From: Cecembia calidifontis | GTDB taxonomy: Bacteria > Bacteroidota > Bacteroidia > Cytophagales > Cyclobacteriaceae | NCBI RefSeq assembly: GCF_004216715.1 | Contig: NZ_SGXG01000001.1 | Location: 3,456,501 to 3,520,500 of the forward strand | Length of the DNA stretch: 64,000 nucleotides | Reading direction: 5' to 3' | Shown here: piece by piece, positions 9,764-18,534 of the stretch | Numbering within the stretch: position 1 is the first letter of the stretch | Layout of the letters: each line of letters starts with the position of its first letter | Notes under the pieces: model-generated | The model's database searches: none | What the model was told of the DNA's origin: nothing | What the model saw: only the letters and a program-made list of their open reading frames with translations | Made by a program: the position numbers and the translations under genes

Positions 9764-11077
9764 ATGAAATTCCTTATCCCTTCTTTCATCCTTTTGCTCA
9801 TTTCATTTGATCTTCATGCCCAGGAACTCAGTTTTTCTACCCAAATCCTCAAATGGCCACAGGGGAAGAAAGCTGCCATTTCCATGACCTATGATGACGG
9901 CACCTACAATCAGTTTAAAGTAGCGCTTCCCATCATGGAAGAGTTTGGCATGAGGGGAACATTTTATATCAATACTGGAGAAATTCCCGGCCAAAAACAG
10001 GAAGCAAAATTTCTGGGCAGAGACCCTATGGCAATCATAGCAGAAACAGCCCAAATACCTACTTCAGAGGAAAATTTATTTGAGAGGGCGGGATTAATTA
10101 GGTTTTTGGATATGCCCGGTGCGGTTTCTTATCACGACAGGGCAGGGGCTGCATTTGAACAAGGGAGAAAGGAAACTGCTTTTCAATTGATTGATGAAGG
10201 ATTTGCTAAGGCAAGGGAAGGGAAAATATCTACATTGAAAGCCCCTCAGATTATTGATGGTCCGATGATCGGATGGGATGAATTGAGATCCTATGCTGCC
10301 AGAGGTCATGAGTTTGGTGTCCACACCATTTCCCATCCAAGACTAGCGGTATTAGATGAGAAAAACCTTTTGTTTGAACTGGAAAAGTGTGCGGAAGATA
10401 TTGAAAGGGAACTGGGCAAAGACTTCTTGTTTTCTGCTGAGTGTCCTTTTGGAACAGAAAATGAGAGAGTGATGGAATATGCTTTGGATTTGTTTCCAGC
10501 TACCCGCAACAGGATGCCCGAACCCTGGCTGGAAGAAATCAACCGCTCAGGAAGATTTGATCCTAAAAAGGATTATGAAACCGAGTACGTCCAATGGCAG
10601 AGGGGGCCCTTGTCCCAGACCAGCCCTGAACTGATGAAATCATGGGTGGATGATATCCTGACTAGGAATGATACCTGGTTGGTTTTGGTCTTTCATGGTA
10701 TTGAAGGCATCGGTTGGGAAGCTATACCCGAAACACGGATAAGGGATTATTTTCAGTATATCGCCTCAAAATCAGATGATATTTGGGTGGCAACTTTTGC
10801 AGAAGTGACGAAATACCTTAGACAAAGAATGGCCTCCACCGTACACATGTCTGCCAGTGCCAAATTGGTTGAAATCAATCTGCAATCCGATCTTGATCCC
10901 TTTTGGTATGACCAAACCTTGTATTTAAAAACCTACTTGCCAAAAAACTGGACTCAAATCCAGGTTTCCCAAAATGGAAAATTGCTGACTTTTGAATCAG
11001 TTGAGGATAAGGACGGTAGATATGTCATTTACCCTTATTTGCTAAAAAGCGGAAGTGTTTCGATCAAGGCAGAATAG
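9764..11077 (+). CDS. Secreted polysaccharide deacetylase (NodB domain)
   Basis: The 437-residue protein has a signal peptide ending HAQ at about residue 20, then a NodB-type carbohydrate esterase domain. The metal-binding aspartates are in MTYDDGTYN (about residue 43) and the HxxxH-like pair in FGVHTISHPRL (about residue 185). A further conserved LVFHGIEG lies near residue 308. The last ~70 residues look like a small beta domain. It should remove acetyl groups from an exported or environmental polysaccharide. It is a single gene. Confidence 0.88.
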   Translation: MKFLIPSFILLLISFDLHAQELSFSTQILKWPQGKKAAISMTYDDGTYNQFKVALPIMEEFGMRGTFYINTGEIPGQKQEAKFLGRDPMAIIAETAQIPTSEENLFERAGLIRFLDMPGAVSYHDRAGAAFEQGRKETAFQLIDEGFAKAREGKISTLKAPQIIDGPMIGWDELRSYAARGHEFGVHTISHPRLAVLDEKNLLFELEKCAEDIERELGKDFLFSAECPFGTENERVMEYALDLFPATRNRMPEPWLEEINRSGRFDPKKDYETEYVQWQRGPLSQTSPELMKSWVDDILTRNDTWLVLVFHGIEGIGWEAIPETRIRDYFQYIASKSDDIWVATFAEVTKYLRQRMASTVHMSASAKLVEINLQSDLDPFWYDQTLYLKTYLPKNWTQIQVSQNGKLLTFESVEDKDGRYVIYPYLLKSGSVSIKAE

Positions 11078-11138
11078 GGCTAGGTTTTTGGAATAAGGCC
11101 TTAGAATCTATACCTTCGTATTTTAACCAATAAGTAAA

Positions 11139-11564
11139 ATGGATTATAAAAAACTGGAAGAGGACCTAGCGGCCATTGTAGAGAAAAGAATTGCTTTGAG
11201 TAAAATTTCTTATGATGATGCTTCCTATGATGACATCGAGGAAGAAATGCATGATCTTGAAGATGATTTTAATGATGATTATGGAGATGAATTAGAGGCC
11301 ATTCTTGATAAAATCTATACGCAATTAAAATCCGATAACGAGGTATTATTACCATCGGCCTACCTGGCCAATGAATACCATACCAAGATGCCTGATGCCT
11401 CAGGAAAAGTAACCTATGAAGTAATTGGCAGGGAAGGTGTACCAGTAGAATCCGAACAGTTTGACAAAATGGATGTACGCGTAGTTCTGATTCCCAATCC
11501 GGCAAGGTTTGTCCTTCAGATCAACGGAAAATCCATGAAAGATCTTTGGGTGGCAAAAAAATAG
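11139..11564 (+). CDS. Small acidic protein of unknown function
   Basis: This 141-residue protein has a very acidic stretch at about residues 24-50 (repeated DD, EEE and DDFNDDYGDE), then a mixed C-terminal domain ending VLQINGKSMKDLWVAKK. No signal peptide or membrane segment is seen, so it is probably cytoplasmic. I do not recognise the family. It lies 61 bases after the deacetylase and faces trpS across a long inverted repeat. Confidence 0.7.
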   Translation: MDYKKLEEDLAAIVEKRIALSKISYDDASYDDIEEEMHDLEDDFNDDYGDELEAILDKIYTQLKSDNEVLLPSAYLANEYHTKMPDASGKVTYEVIGREGVPVESEQFDKMDVRVVLIPNPARFVLQINGKSMKDLWVAKK

Positions 11565-11599
11565 TCTACATGGTGTCAATAACCGAATTTACCTCAGCC

Positions 11600-11653
11600 T
11601 GAGATTTTAAAATTTTATGTTTTCAGAACAGGGTGCCAAATTTTAAAATCTCA
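11600..11653. repeat. 16-bp inverted repeat between convergent genes
   Basis: TGAGATTTTAAAATTT at 11600-11615 is exactly mirrored at 11638-11653 with a 22-base loop. It lies between two convergent genes and lacks a strong T run. It could be a weak two-way terminator or a small mobile repeat remnant. Confidence 0.6.
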
Positions 11654-11722
11654 GCATGACGGATAAGGTAATTTGTCTTGGTTGATCAATCAAAAAGAAT
11701 GACAACCAAGACATTTATTTTT

Positions 11723-12697
11723 TTATAAAAAGCCCAACTTTTCCCTTACTTTATGAAGAATGTCTTTGGCAATAACACGGGCTTTTGCTTCTCCTTCTGC
11801 TAATCTTGCTTCCAGCTCATACGGATGGGACATGTAATAATCGAATAACCTTCTTTCTTCTGCATATTTGGATAAGATCAGGTCCAAGAATTCTTTTTTG
11901 GCATGTCCATAACCAAAATTGCCCGCGAGGTATTTGGACCTGAGTTCAGCTGTCTGTTCAGGATCTGCCACCAGCGCATAAAGCTTGAAGACATTACAAG
12001 TATCAGGGTCTTTAGGTTCTTCCAAAGGTGTGGAATCCGTAATGATGCTATTGATGTTTTTTTTCAGTTCTTTTTCAGGCAGGAAAATATCAATGTAATT
12101 ATTGTAGGATTTACTCATTTTCTGCCCGTCTGTTCCTGGTATAATCATCACCTCTTCAGATATCCTGGCTTCAGGGATGGTAAAAATATCCTCCTCCATT
12201 TTATGGTTAAAAGAATTGGCAATATCCCTGGTGATTTCAAGATGCTGAAGTTGGTCTTTTCCCACGGGAACAATATTAGCAGAATAAAGAAGGATATCTG
12301 CAGCCATCAAAACGGGATATGTAAACAGCCCGGCATTGACATCCGCCAAGCGGTCAGATTTGTCCTTGAAGCTATGGGCATTGGCCAGCATGGGGAAGGG
12401 GGTGAAGCAGCTCAAATACCAGGTAAGTTCCGCCACTTCTGGAATCATGGATTGTCTGTAAAAAACTGTCTTATTGATATCCAAGCCAAAAGCCAACCAA
12501 GCTGCAGCTACTGCAAGGGTGTTTTCCCTTCTCAATGCACCGTCTTTGATTGTCGTGAGGGAGTGGAAATCCGCAATAAAAATAAAAGACTCATTGTTGT
12601 CTTTTTTGGTCAGTTCAATAGCAGGGACAATTGCCCCGAGGATATTTCCCAGATGGGGTCTTCCCGAACTCTGTATTCCCGTAAGTACTCTAGCCAT
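11723..12697 (-). CDS. trpS: Tryptophan-tRNA ligase
   Basis: This 324-residue class I synthetase has the HIGH-equivalent SGRPHLGNIL at about residues 11-20 and the KMSKS loop GQKMSKSYNN at about residue 195. The length is normal for bacterial TrpRS. It charges tRNA-Trp in the cytoplasm. It stands alone on the minus strand, divergent from the DUF1573 gene. Confidence 0.95.
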   Translation of the reverse strand: MARVLTGIQSSGRPHLGNILGAIVPAIELTKKDNNESFIFIADFHSLTTIKDGALRRENTLAVAAAWLAFGLDINKTVFYRQSMIPEVAELTWYLSCFTPFPMLANAHSFKDKSDRLADVNAGLFTYPVLMAADILLYSANIVPVGKDQLQHLEITRDIANSFNHKMEEDIFTIPEARISEEVMIIPGTDGQKMSKSYNNYIDIFLPEKELKKNINSIITDSTPLEEPKDPDTCNVFKLYALVADPEQTAELRSKYLAGNFGYGHAKKEFLDLILSKYAEERRLFDYYMSHPYELEARLAEGEAKARVIAKDILHKVREKLGFL

Positions 12698-12767
12698 TCT
12701 TTTAAAATTTGGCGCAAAATAAATAATTCAGGGTATAAATCGCTCAAAAATTCACGTTATTTGTCCT

Positions 12768-13859
12768 ATGAAGCAGTACCGAAATTTCAGTCTATTTACA
12801 ATTATTTTAATTTCCTGGTCTTTAGTGGTTGAAGCACAAACACTTGAAAGGAAACTCTTGACCTGGGATCAGAAAACGGTTCAAATTGGTGCGGTATTAG
12901 AAGAAAACGGACCGGTTGAAGCAGTTTTCAGGGCAACCAATCTCAATGATGACAGGATTTTTATTACAGATGTGATCACTGACTGTGGCTGCACCACTGT
13001 GGATTATACCAAGGATACTTTGGGAAATACCCAAAAAGCAAACATACAGGTTCGGTTTGACCCCGACCATCGAGGGGGGGAGTTTTCCAAGGTGATCATT
13101 GTTAGGACCAATCAGGATATTTATGGGGATACGCTGTTTTTGGAAGGTGTGAATATGCCAGTTCCTGAAAACGTAGAGATGGCATACCCCTATAGAATTG
13201 GAAAGGTTGGGTTCAGACTTCCGGGCATCAATATGGGTAATGTCTTTACCAATGAACCCAAAATAAGGTATGTTGAAGTGCATAATTTTGGGTCCGGTGT
13301 CCTATCTCTTTCCTCTTTACAGCCCCAGGTACCAGAATACTTAAATTTCCAGCTTGAGCCAGAGCAAATTCCTTCTGGTAAAAGAGGGGTGATGGTGGTA
13401 AAATACGATGGGCAAAAAAAACATGACCTGGGTTTTTTTGATGAAAGCGTAAAGGTAAACCTAAAAGAAGGGGAAATCTTGGATTTGAGGATTCTATCAG
13501 TGGTGTACGAGTATTTCTCACCAGTTCCCAAAAGTATGGAAAACACCGTTCCCCGTATTTTCATCTCAGAAAATGAAGTGGATTTTAGAGAGGTTCCTTC
13601 TGGTAGAAAAGTACACAGAAGCCTGACTGTCAGCAATAGAGGGCAAGAGGATTTGGTTATCAGAAAAATTATGGGGAATTGCGATTGTTTGAAGCTGAAC
13701 CTTTCCAACCAATTGATCCGTCCTGGTGAAAGGGTAAATCTGGATTTTGAATTCGATACCAAAGGAAGGAAAGGAATTGACCATAAACATATCACTATTT
13801 TCTCCAATGACCCGATCAATCCGGTAAGAACAATTACCATAAAAAGTAGCATAAAATAA
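12768..13859 (+). CDS. Secreted DUF1573-domain protein
   Basis: The 363-residue product has a signal peptide ending VEAQ and two DUF1573-type Ig-like domains. The first (about residues 40-130) holds the signature TDCGCTTVDYTKD and VRFDPDHRGGEF; the second (about residues 270-360) has MGNCDCLK, LDFEFDTKGRKG and ITIFSNDP. DUF1573 proteins are common in Bacteroidota periplasms and resemble ASPM/SPD-2/Hydin (ASH) modules; no function is established. It is divergent from trpS with 70 bases between the starts. Confidence 0.88.
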   Translation: MKQYRNFSLFTIILISWSLVVEAQTLERKLLTWDQKTVQIGAVLEENGPVEAVFRATNLNDDRIFITDVITDCGCTTVDYTKDTLGNTQKANIQVRFDPDHRGGEFSKVIIVRTNQDIYGDTLFLEGVNMPVPENVEMAYPYRIGKVGFRLPGINMGNVFTNEPKIRYVEVHNFGSGVLSLSSLQPQVPEYLNFQLEPEQIPSGKRGVMVVKYDGQKKHDLGFFDESVKVNLKEGEILDLRILSVVYEYFSPVPKSMENTVPRIFISENEVDFREVPSGRKVHRSLTVSNRGQEDLVIRKIMGNCDCLKLNLSNQLIRPGERVNLDFEFDTKGRKGIDHKHITIFSNDPINPVRTITIKSSIK

Positions 13860-13985
13860 AACTGAACGGTTGATTTTTTCGTATAAATGGTATAGAAGTT
13901 GATATAATTCAACTGGTAGCAGAGAGAAAAATCTCGCTGTACTCCACATCTTTACTTAATTGTTCACTTTAAAAAAATTACAACT

Positions 13986-14243
13986 ATGAACGCTACTAAA
14001 TTTATCTTGGGCGCCTTGGTAGGTGCAGCAGTAGGTATTCAAATCGGTATACTCGTAGCCCCTGACAAGGGTGAAAATACAAGGAAAAAAATCACCAAAA
14101 AAGGTGGTGAATATCTTGATGATATTACTGGAAAGCTCAATGGCTTCTTCGATAACCTGACCAAAAGGGTTTCTGATGTCAGCGATGAAGTAGACAAGCT
14201 GGCAAGAAAAGCAAAAGCTGAAGTCAACAAAGTGACCCATTGA
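13986..14243 (+). CDS. YtxH-domain protein
   Basis: This 85-residue protein has one N-terminal membrane segment (FILGALVGAAVGIQIGILV) followed by APDKGENTRKKI and an amphipathic, lysine-rich helical tail. This is the YtxH/gas-vesicle-like layout, found in general stress proteins of other bacteria. It is monocistronic, with a terminator 19 bases after the stop codon. Confidence 0.85.
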   Translation: MNATKFILGALVGAAVGIQIGILVAPDKGENTRKKITKKGGEYLDDITGKLNGFFDNLTKRVSDVSDEVDKLARKAKAEVNKVTH

Positions 14244-14261
14244 TCATCAGAAAAAAGTGAT

Positions 14262-14288
14262 AAAGGGAGGCGAAAGTCTCCCTTTTTT
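14262..14288 (+). terminator. Intrinsic terminator after the YtxH gene
   Basis: AAAGGGAG pairs with CTCCCTTT across an 8-base loop and is followed by a T run. Confidence 0.88.
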
Positions 14289-14315
14289 AATTGCCGAATA
14301 TTTGATTCGACATAC

Positions 14316-14344
14316 AAAAAAATACCCTGTATGGGGTATTTTTT
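14316..14344 (+). promoter_or_regulatory. Palindromic operator, copy 1
   Basis: TACCC-N6-GGGTA sits at 14323-14338, flanked by an A run on the left and a T run on the right. The same element recurs at 17504 and 24437, and a variant at 35599. A weak -7-like TATCTTG lies at 14362-14368, so the right half would cover the -33 region of a promoter for the gene at 14407. This fits a site for an activator that dimerises on a 16-bp core. Binding by the LuxR-type regulators of this locus is inferred, not shown. Confidence 0.65.
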
Positions 14345-14406
14345 GCATCTTAAATTATCCTTATCTTGAAGCTGTTTTTATCCTAATTTCAAACCCTTTT
14401 TAAATT

Positions 14407-14961
14407 ATGCAATCAGAAGTAATTTTACCCAGCAATAAATTAGCTTCCTTTGTATCGGGGTATTTTTTGGTGGATATTGATAACAGAGATGAGGAAATAA
14501 GCCTCCGGACTTATGAAAGTGGCCCTTCTTTGGGTATTCCTTTAGGAAAACCGTTTTTGTATTATGCAGGAAGAGCGCTTGATGAATTTGAAGAGGTGCC
14601 ATTTGAGATTTTCGATAAACCCTTACTGTTTTGGGATAGTAAATCGATTGAATGTTTAAGTGTCAAGGGAAATGCAAGGGTTCTTTTTATTGTATTTACA
14701 GATTTGGGACTGGAAATACTCTTGAATGAAAAAAAACCGGATTACAAAGATCCAATATTTCCGCTCAGCAGATTGGGAGTTCCAATTTTTAATCTGATAG
14801 TCCGAAGAAAACTGCGCCTGAATAGAGATGATCAGTCAGCATTACAGCTTGTAGAACAGGAATTGATCAGGTTTTTTAGACGTCACGATATTGAAGAAAG
14901 CCATCAGGCTGAAGTGGATCTTGATCTAGAGGACAATGGGGATTTTCCTGTGATTCCTTGA
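14407..14961 (+). CDS. Orphan protein A, paralogue of the gene at 17587; may resemble an AraC-type sensor domain
   Basis: This 184-residue protein and the one at 17587 share a clear pattern: GIPLGKPF, FDKP, FT..G..ILL and, most strongly, PLSR.G.PIFNL.VR..LR....DQ..L..VE.E..RFF..H. The N-terminal half is weakly reminiscent of the ligand-sensing half of AraC-family regulators, yet no helix-turn-helix follows and the chain ends at about residue 184. There is no signal peptide. It is preceded by the palindromic operator and runs convergent to the response regulator gene, 12 bases away. Function unknown; a sensory or adaptor role for the neighbouring kinase system is only an inference. Confidence 0.75.
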   Translation: MQSEVILPSNKLASFVSGYFLVDIDNRDEEISLRTYESGPSLGIPLGKPFLYYAGRALDEFEEVPFEIFDKPLLFWDSKSIECLSVKGNARVLFIVFTDLGLEILLNEKKPDYKDPIFPLSRLGVPIFNLIVRRKLRLNRDDQSALQLVEQELIRFFRRHDIEESHQAEVDLDLEDNGDFPVIP

Positions 14962-14973
14962 TTGGGTTTAAGG

Positions 14974-15603
14974 TCAACTGTTGAATTTAGCCATCAATGC
15001 TGCCAATTGGGCTGTATTGCTCAGTCCAAGTTTGTGCAAAACATTTCTTCTATGGGTATTGACGGTAAACTGACTCAAAAACAATTTTTGGGATATTTCA
15101 GCTGATGTATAACCCTCTGTAATCAAATAGGCAATCTGTTTTTCCCTAATGCTGAGAAGCGCTAATTTTTCTTCGGCACCTGTTCCAGCAGAAGACAAAC
15201 CTGTGGTTTGGGATTCGGGGAAAAAAGGTTTTCCTTGCATGACCTCATCAATTGCCTTAAAAAGTTCCTGTTTATCGACTGTTTTGGAGAGAAAGCCCAA
15301 TACGCCAAAAGAGCGGCATATTTCCATCAGGTCAGGATGATCTTCCATGGTCAGCATGACAATTTTTATATCGGGATTAATAGAAAGAAACTCCTGGGCT
15401 AAAGAAAGGCCCTTTCCATCTGGCAGGAAATAATCCAAGAGTACAAGATCAGGATTAATGGAGCGGAACAGTTTCAATCCATCTGCTAAAGTTCCTGCAT
15501 TTCCCAAATACGCTATTTTAGGATTCTCAGCAAGCATGGACCTTAGTCCCTGAAGAAAAATCAAATGGTCATCTATATGTATCAGGCGGATTTTTTCTTC
15601 CAT
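14974..15603 (-). CDS. LuxR/NarL-type response regulator
   Basis: The 209-residue product has a receiver domain (acidic pocket IHIDDH, phosphoacceptor aspartate in LVLLDYFLPDG at about residue 56, conserved lysine in GFLSKTVDKQ) and a C-terminal LuxR helix-turn-helix (LSIREKQIAYLITEGYTSAE, then QFTVNTHRRNVLHKLGLSN). It starts 4 bases after the stop of the sensor kinase gene and is co-transcribed with it. It is a candidate to bind the palindromes at 14316 and 17504, which flank the operon. Confidence 0.93.
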   Translation of the reverse strand: MEEKIRLIHIDDHLIFLQGLRSMLAENPKIAYLGNAGTLADGLKLFRSINPDLVLLDYFLPDGKGLSLAQEFLSINPDIKIVMLTMEDHPDLMEICRSFGVLGFLSKTVDKQELFKAIDEVMQGKPFFPESQTTGLSSAGTGAEEKLALLSIREKQIAYLITEGYTSAEISQKLFLSQFTVNTHRRNVLHKLGLSNTAQLAALMAKFNS

Positions 15604-15607
15604 TTTT

Positions 15608-17467
15608 TTAAATCAATTCAAGAGGTAATTCAATAATAATGGTCGTGCCATGGGAATTGGAATCTATAATCATTTTTCCTTTCATGTAAGCCACCCTGTT
15701 TTTGATGTTGGCCAAGCCAATTCCTTTATCGGTTTCCTCTTTATTCATGCCTACACCATTATCTTCTACAATAAGCTCCAATATATTATCTTTTTGGATA
15801 ATCTGAAGCATAATTTCCGATGCTTTCGCATGTTTGGTGATATTGTGCAGCAGTTCTCCACAGATGCGGTAAATCATTAAGGCAAATTGTTCGGAAAGCT
15901 TAGTGTCCACTTGGTAATAAAAATTGGTGGATAGGCCTTGATTTTCCTCTAAAAACCTCAATCTGTTCTGCAATACTTTCTGAAGGCCCAGTTCATTCAA
16001 ATGGGAAGGGGCCAGGTCATGGCTTAGTCCTCTTGTTTCTTTAATACTTTCTTTAAGCATGGACCTCAATTTTTGCAGATTTTGAGCGGCAGGGACCTCC
16101 TGAGACAATTTGTCAGTCAAAAGAAAAATACTGGCCAATTGCCCTCCCAAAGTATCATGGAGGTCCCTTCCTATGCGTGTTCTTTCCTGTTCCTGAACTT
16201 CAATCAATTGGTCCGCCAGCTCTTTTTCTTTTTGGACTACTTTGAGCATTAAGCTTTCTTTTTCTCTCTTTAAATCGGCTGTACGGCTAGCAAAAGCGGC
16301 TGTAATGAAGATGGTTTCCCCAAGAAGGGCAAAGGCTCCACCGAAATCAAACATAAAGCTGGGCAGGCCAAGGGATAATCCTGACTGATGGAGTTGCGTC
16401 AAAATACTGGACAGGACCAAAATGGAAATTCCCGCTAGATAATACCCAGCATAAGGTACTTTCAATTTGATCTGACGCAATAAATAAATAAGTACCAGAA
16501 AGATAAGGAAAATGGAAAAGCCAAAAGTTAAACGGAGAAAAATCATTTTGTTGACTATGGGAACTTCCAGTTCATTTTTTGTAAGTACCTCCCATATCAG
16601 GTATAAATGCAGGAAAATGGAGATTTTGAGCAGCCAGACCAGTTTACTGTTTTTCCTTTGGGGCGGGAAAAAGTTAAGCAATAGCAATAAAAAGAAAACA
16701 TTGGTCAACAGATTGAAAAAAGGCCTTGATTTACCTGTCCAGGAAGTCTGTTCCGGCCATAGGAATTGAAAACCAATACCCCAATGGCTGATAAACCAAA
16801 ACAGGATGCTGATGATAAAGAGGGCATAAAAAAGTGCACCGGCCTCTTTGAGTTGTACCGCAGTGAAACAGGCAAAAACCAACATGATCAACATCCAGCC
16901 GATCATAAATCCCATGAGCAGATTTTCCCTGGAAATGTTGTTGAAAAATTCATATTCAGAAAGAATCTCAGGTTGTAGCAACAGTGTCTCTCCTGATTTG
17001 TCAACCCAAAGTAAAATTTCCCTGTTTTCTCCGGCACTCATGGCCAAAGGAACGATTAAATCTCTATTGGCAATAGGCCTCTCCTGAAAAGGAAACCTGT
17101 CACCAAGTACAAACTCTGGAATTGAGTCACCGTTAAAATACACTTCAAGGGTATTGATATGTGGGTTTCTGACAGTTAGGTAATAGGTTTCTGCAAATGG
17201 CTTTTCATTGTTGAATTTTAGGTAGATCCACCAGGGTGACTTGCTTATACCTTTGTTGATAATCCCGGTATTCAAAGAAAGCGTATCTACAGATTCCCAG
17301 ATTTTTTGAACAGGTTCATTCTGATAGGGAATGGTGGCATAAGGTATTTCAAGAGAATTGGGGGAACTGCAAGAAAAAGAACAAATGCCAGATAAGATTA
17401 AAAATAACCTGAAAATTCCTTTTTTTATCAAGTTTAGGACAAATGAAATCATTTGTTGTAATGGCAT
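15608..17467 (-). CDS. 7TMR-DISM sensor histidine kinase (HisKA_3 type)
   Basis: This 619-residue kinase starts with a signal or lipoprotein-like segment (FSCSS near residue 33), then an extracellular 7TMR-DISM sensory domain (about residues 40-180) and seven membrane segments (about 190-400). A coiled linker leads to the dimerisation domain with the phosphorylated histidine in RIGRDLHDTLGGQ (about residue 437). The HATPase domain has ELLHNITKHAKA and IVEDNGVGMN. It should phosphorylate the regulator encoded directly downstream. Its start codon lies about 37 bases from the palindrome at 17504-17528, so the operon may be regulated by that site as well. Confidence 0.92.
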   Translation of the reverse strand: MPLQQMISFVLNLIKKGIFRLFLILSGICSFSCSSPNSLEIPYATIPYQNEPVQKIWESVDTLSLNTGIINKGISKSPWWIYLKFNNEKPFAETYYLTVRNPHINTLEVYFNGDSIPEFVLGDRFPFQERPIANRDLIVPLAMSAGENREILLWVDKSGETLLLQPEILSEYEFFNNISRENLLMGFMIGWMLIMLVFACFTAVQLKEAGALFYALFIISILFWFISHWGIGFQFLWPEQTSWTGKSRPFFNLLTNVFFLLLLLNFFPPQRKNSKLVWLLKISIFLHLYLIWEVLTKNELEVPIVNKMIFLRLTFGFSIFLIFLVLIYLLRQIKLKVPYAGYYLAGISILVLSSILTQLHQSGLSLGLPSFMFDFGGAFALLGETIFITAAFASRTADLKREKESLMLKVVQKEKELADQLIEVQEQERTRIGRDLHDTLGGQLASIFLLTDKLSQEVPAAQNLQKLRSMLKESIKETRGLSHDLAPSHLNELGLQKVLQNRLRFLEENQGLSTNFYYQVDTKLSEQFALMIYRICGELLHNITKHAKASEIMLQIIQKDNILELIVEDNGVGMNKEETDKGIGLANIKNRVAYMKGKMIIDSNSHGTTIIIELPLELI

Positions 17468-17503
17468 AGATTTTCATGCTCAATATAAGAAGATATTAAT
17501 TTG

Positions 17504-17528
17504 AAAAATACCCTTTTTATGGTATTTA
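17504..17528 (+). promoter_or_regulatory. Palindromic operator, copy 2, in a divergent promoter region
   Basis: AAAAATACCC at 17504-17513, a 6-base spacer, then TGGTATTT: the same core spacing as copy 1 with one mismatch in the right half. It lies in the 119-base gap between the kinase/regulator operon on the minus strand and the orphan gene at 17587 on the plus strand. It could therefore control both. Autoregulation of the two-component system is inferred. Confidence 0.6.
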
Positions 17529-17586
17529 CACTACAGGTATTTATAACTAATTTTAAGGCATCAACAATTTCATTCCCAGCCTTTAA

Positions 17587-18129
17587 ATGACAGACCAGGA
17601 CTTTTTATTAGCTTCTTCTACCTTAAGTGAATTCATTACAGGCTTTCTGCATTTTAAAGGGGAGTTTGAAAGTCCTGTTCAAATCCCAATGTATGAAAAC
17701 AGCCTTTGTATTGGAATACCTTTGGGGAAGCCTTTTGATCTGTATTTGGGAGGAAACAACCTGGAAGAAGAATCCATTTATATTGAATCATTTGACAAAC
17801 CTTATGTGATCAACGCTCAAGAGGGAATTCATCACATCTGGGTAAGCGGAAAAATTAGTTTGGTTATTCCTGTTTTTACCACCAAAGGGACAGATATCCT
17901 GCTTCAGAATTTTGTCTTACACCCCAATCAAAATATTTATCCCTTGTCCAGAAATGGCTTGCCCATTTTTAATCTTTTGGTCAGGAAGCAGCTGAGGGCC
18001 ATTCAAAATGATCAGGAAGGTCTGGAAATTGTTGAAAAAGAGTTTGCAAGATTTTTCAAAAAACATAGTTGCGAGGAAAGGGTCAAAAGCGGTAATAATA
18101 ACTCCGAGGATTTTATATTTAACAACTAA
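17587..18129 (+). CDS. Orphan protein B, paralogue of the gene at 14407
   Basis: This 180-residue protein aligns with the 14407 product along its whole length; the best block is YPLSRNGLPIFNLLVRKQLR at about residues 118-137, followed by NDQEGLEIVEKEFARFFKKH. It has no signal peptide, membrane segment or DNA-binding domain. The pair flank the kinase/regulator operon, and each is preceded by a copy of the palindrome. The final ~20 residues (rich in N and S) are not conserved. Function unknown. Confidence 0.75.
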   Translation: MTDQDFLLASSTLSEFITGFLHFKGEFESPVQIPMYENSLCIGIPLGKPFDLYLGGNNLEEESIYIESFDKPYVINAQEGIHHIWVSGKISLVIPVFTTKGTDILLQNFVLHPNQNIYPLSRNGLPIFNLLVRKQLRAIQNDQEGLEIVEKEFARFFKKHSCEERVKSGNNNSEDFIFNN

Positions 18130-18534
18130 GTCTCTAAAAATTTTTAATTATTTGTAGTTTACCAAACAGCATTTAATAATTTTTTTCTTGCCTTGTAGCA
18201 ACAAATATTTGGTATGAACAAAGAAAAAAACTCTTTAGGATGTTATTTTTTGAAAAAAATTTGCTAAGCATTTTTAAGCATATTTAAGAGGATAATTAAA
18301 ATTAATTATGATTATATAAAAATTTTGTAAATAAATAAAACAAAAATCATTTTAAACTAAGGTGCTGAAAAATATTCTTTCGTTAAAAAATGATTTAAAA
18401 TACTTTTTTTTGTAATTGAAATACATTTAATTTGTTATTGATGCAATAAATCTGTTTTACCTAAGATTTTAGAAAACCAGAAAGCAGGTCCCTAAAAAGG
18501 AAATTATTTAGTTAGTTTTAGCCCTAGTAATTTT
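18130..18534. other. AT-rich 405-base gap before the MBG protein gene
   Basis: No coding frame or palindromic operator is seen here. The stretch is very rich in A and T and may hold a long untranslated leader. TTTG at 18409-18412 and a TTAATTTG at 18427-18434 are partial matches to the Bacteroidota promoter, but with only 14 bases between them. Confidence 0.5.

Noticed and set aside
11903..12832. 309-codon frame antisense to trpS
   Set aside because: It is a shadow of trpS; trpS has all synthetase motifs and the antisense product shows none.
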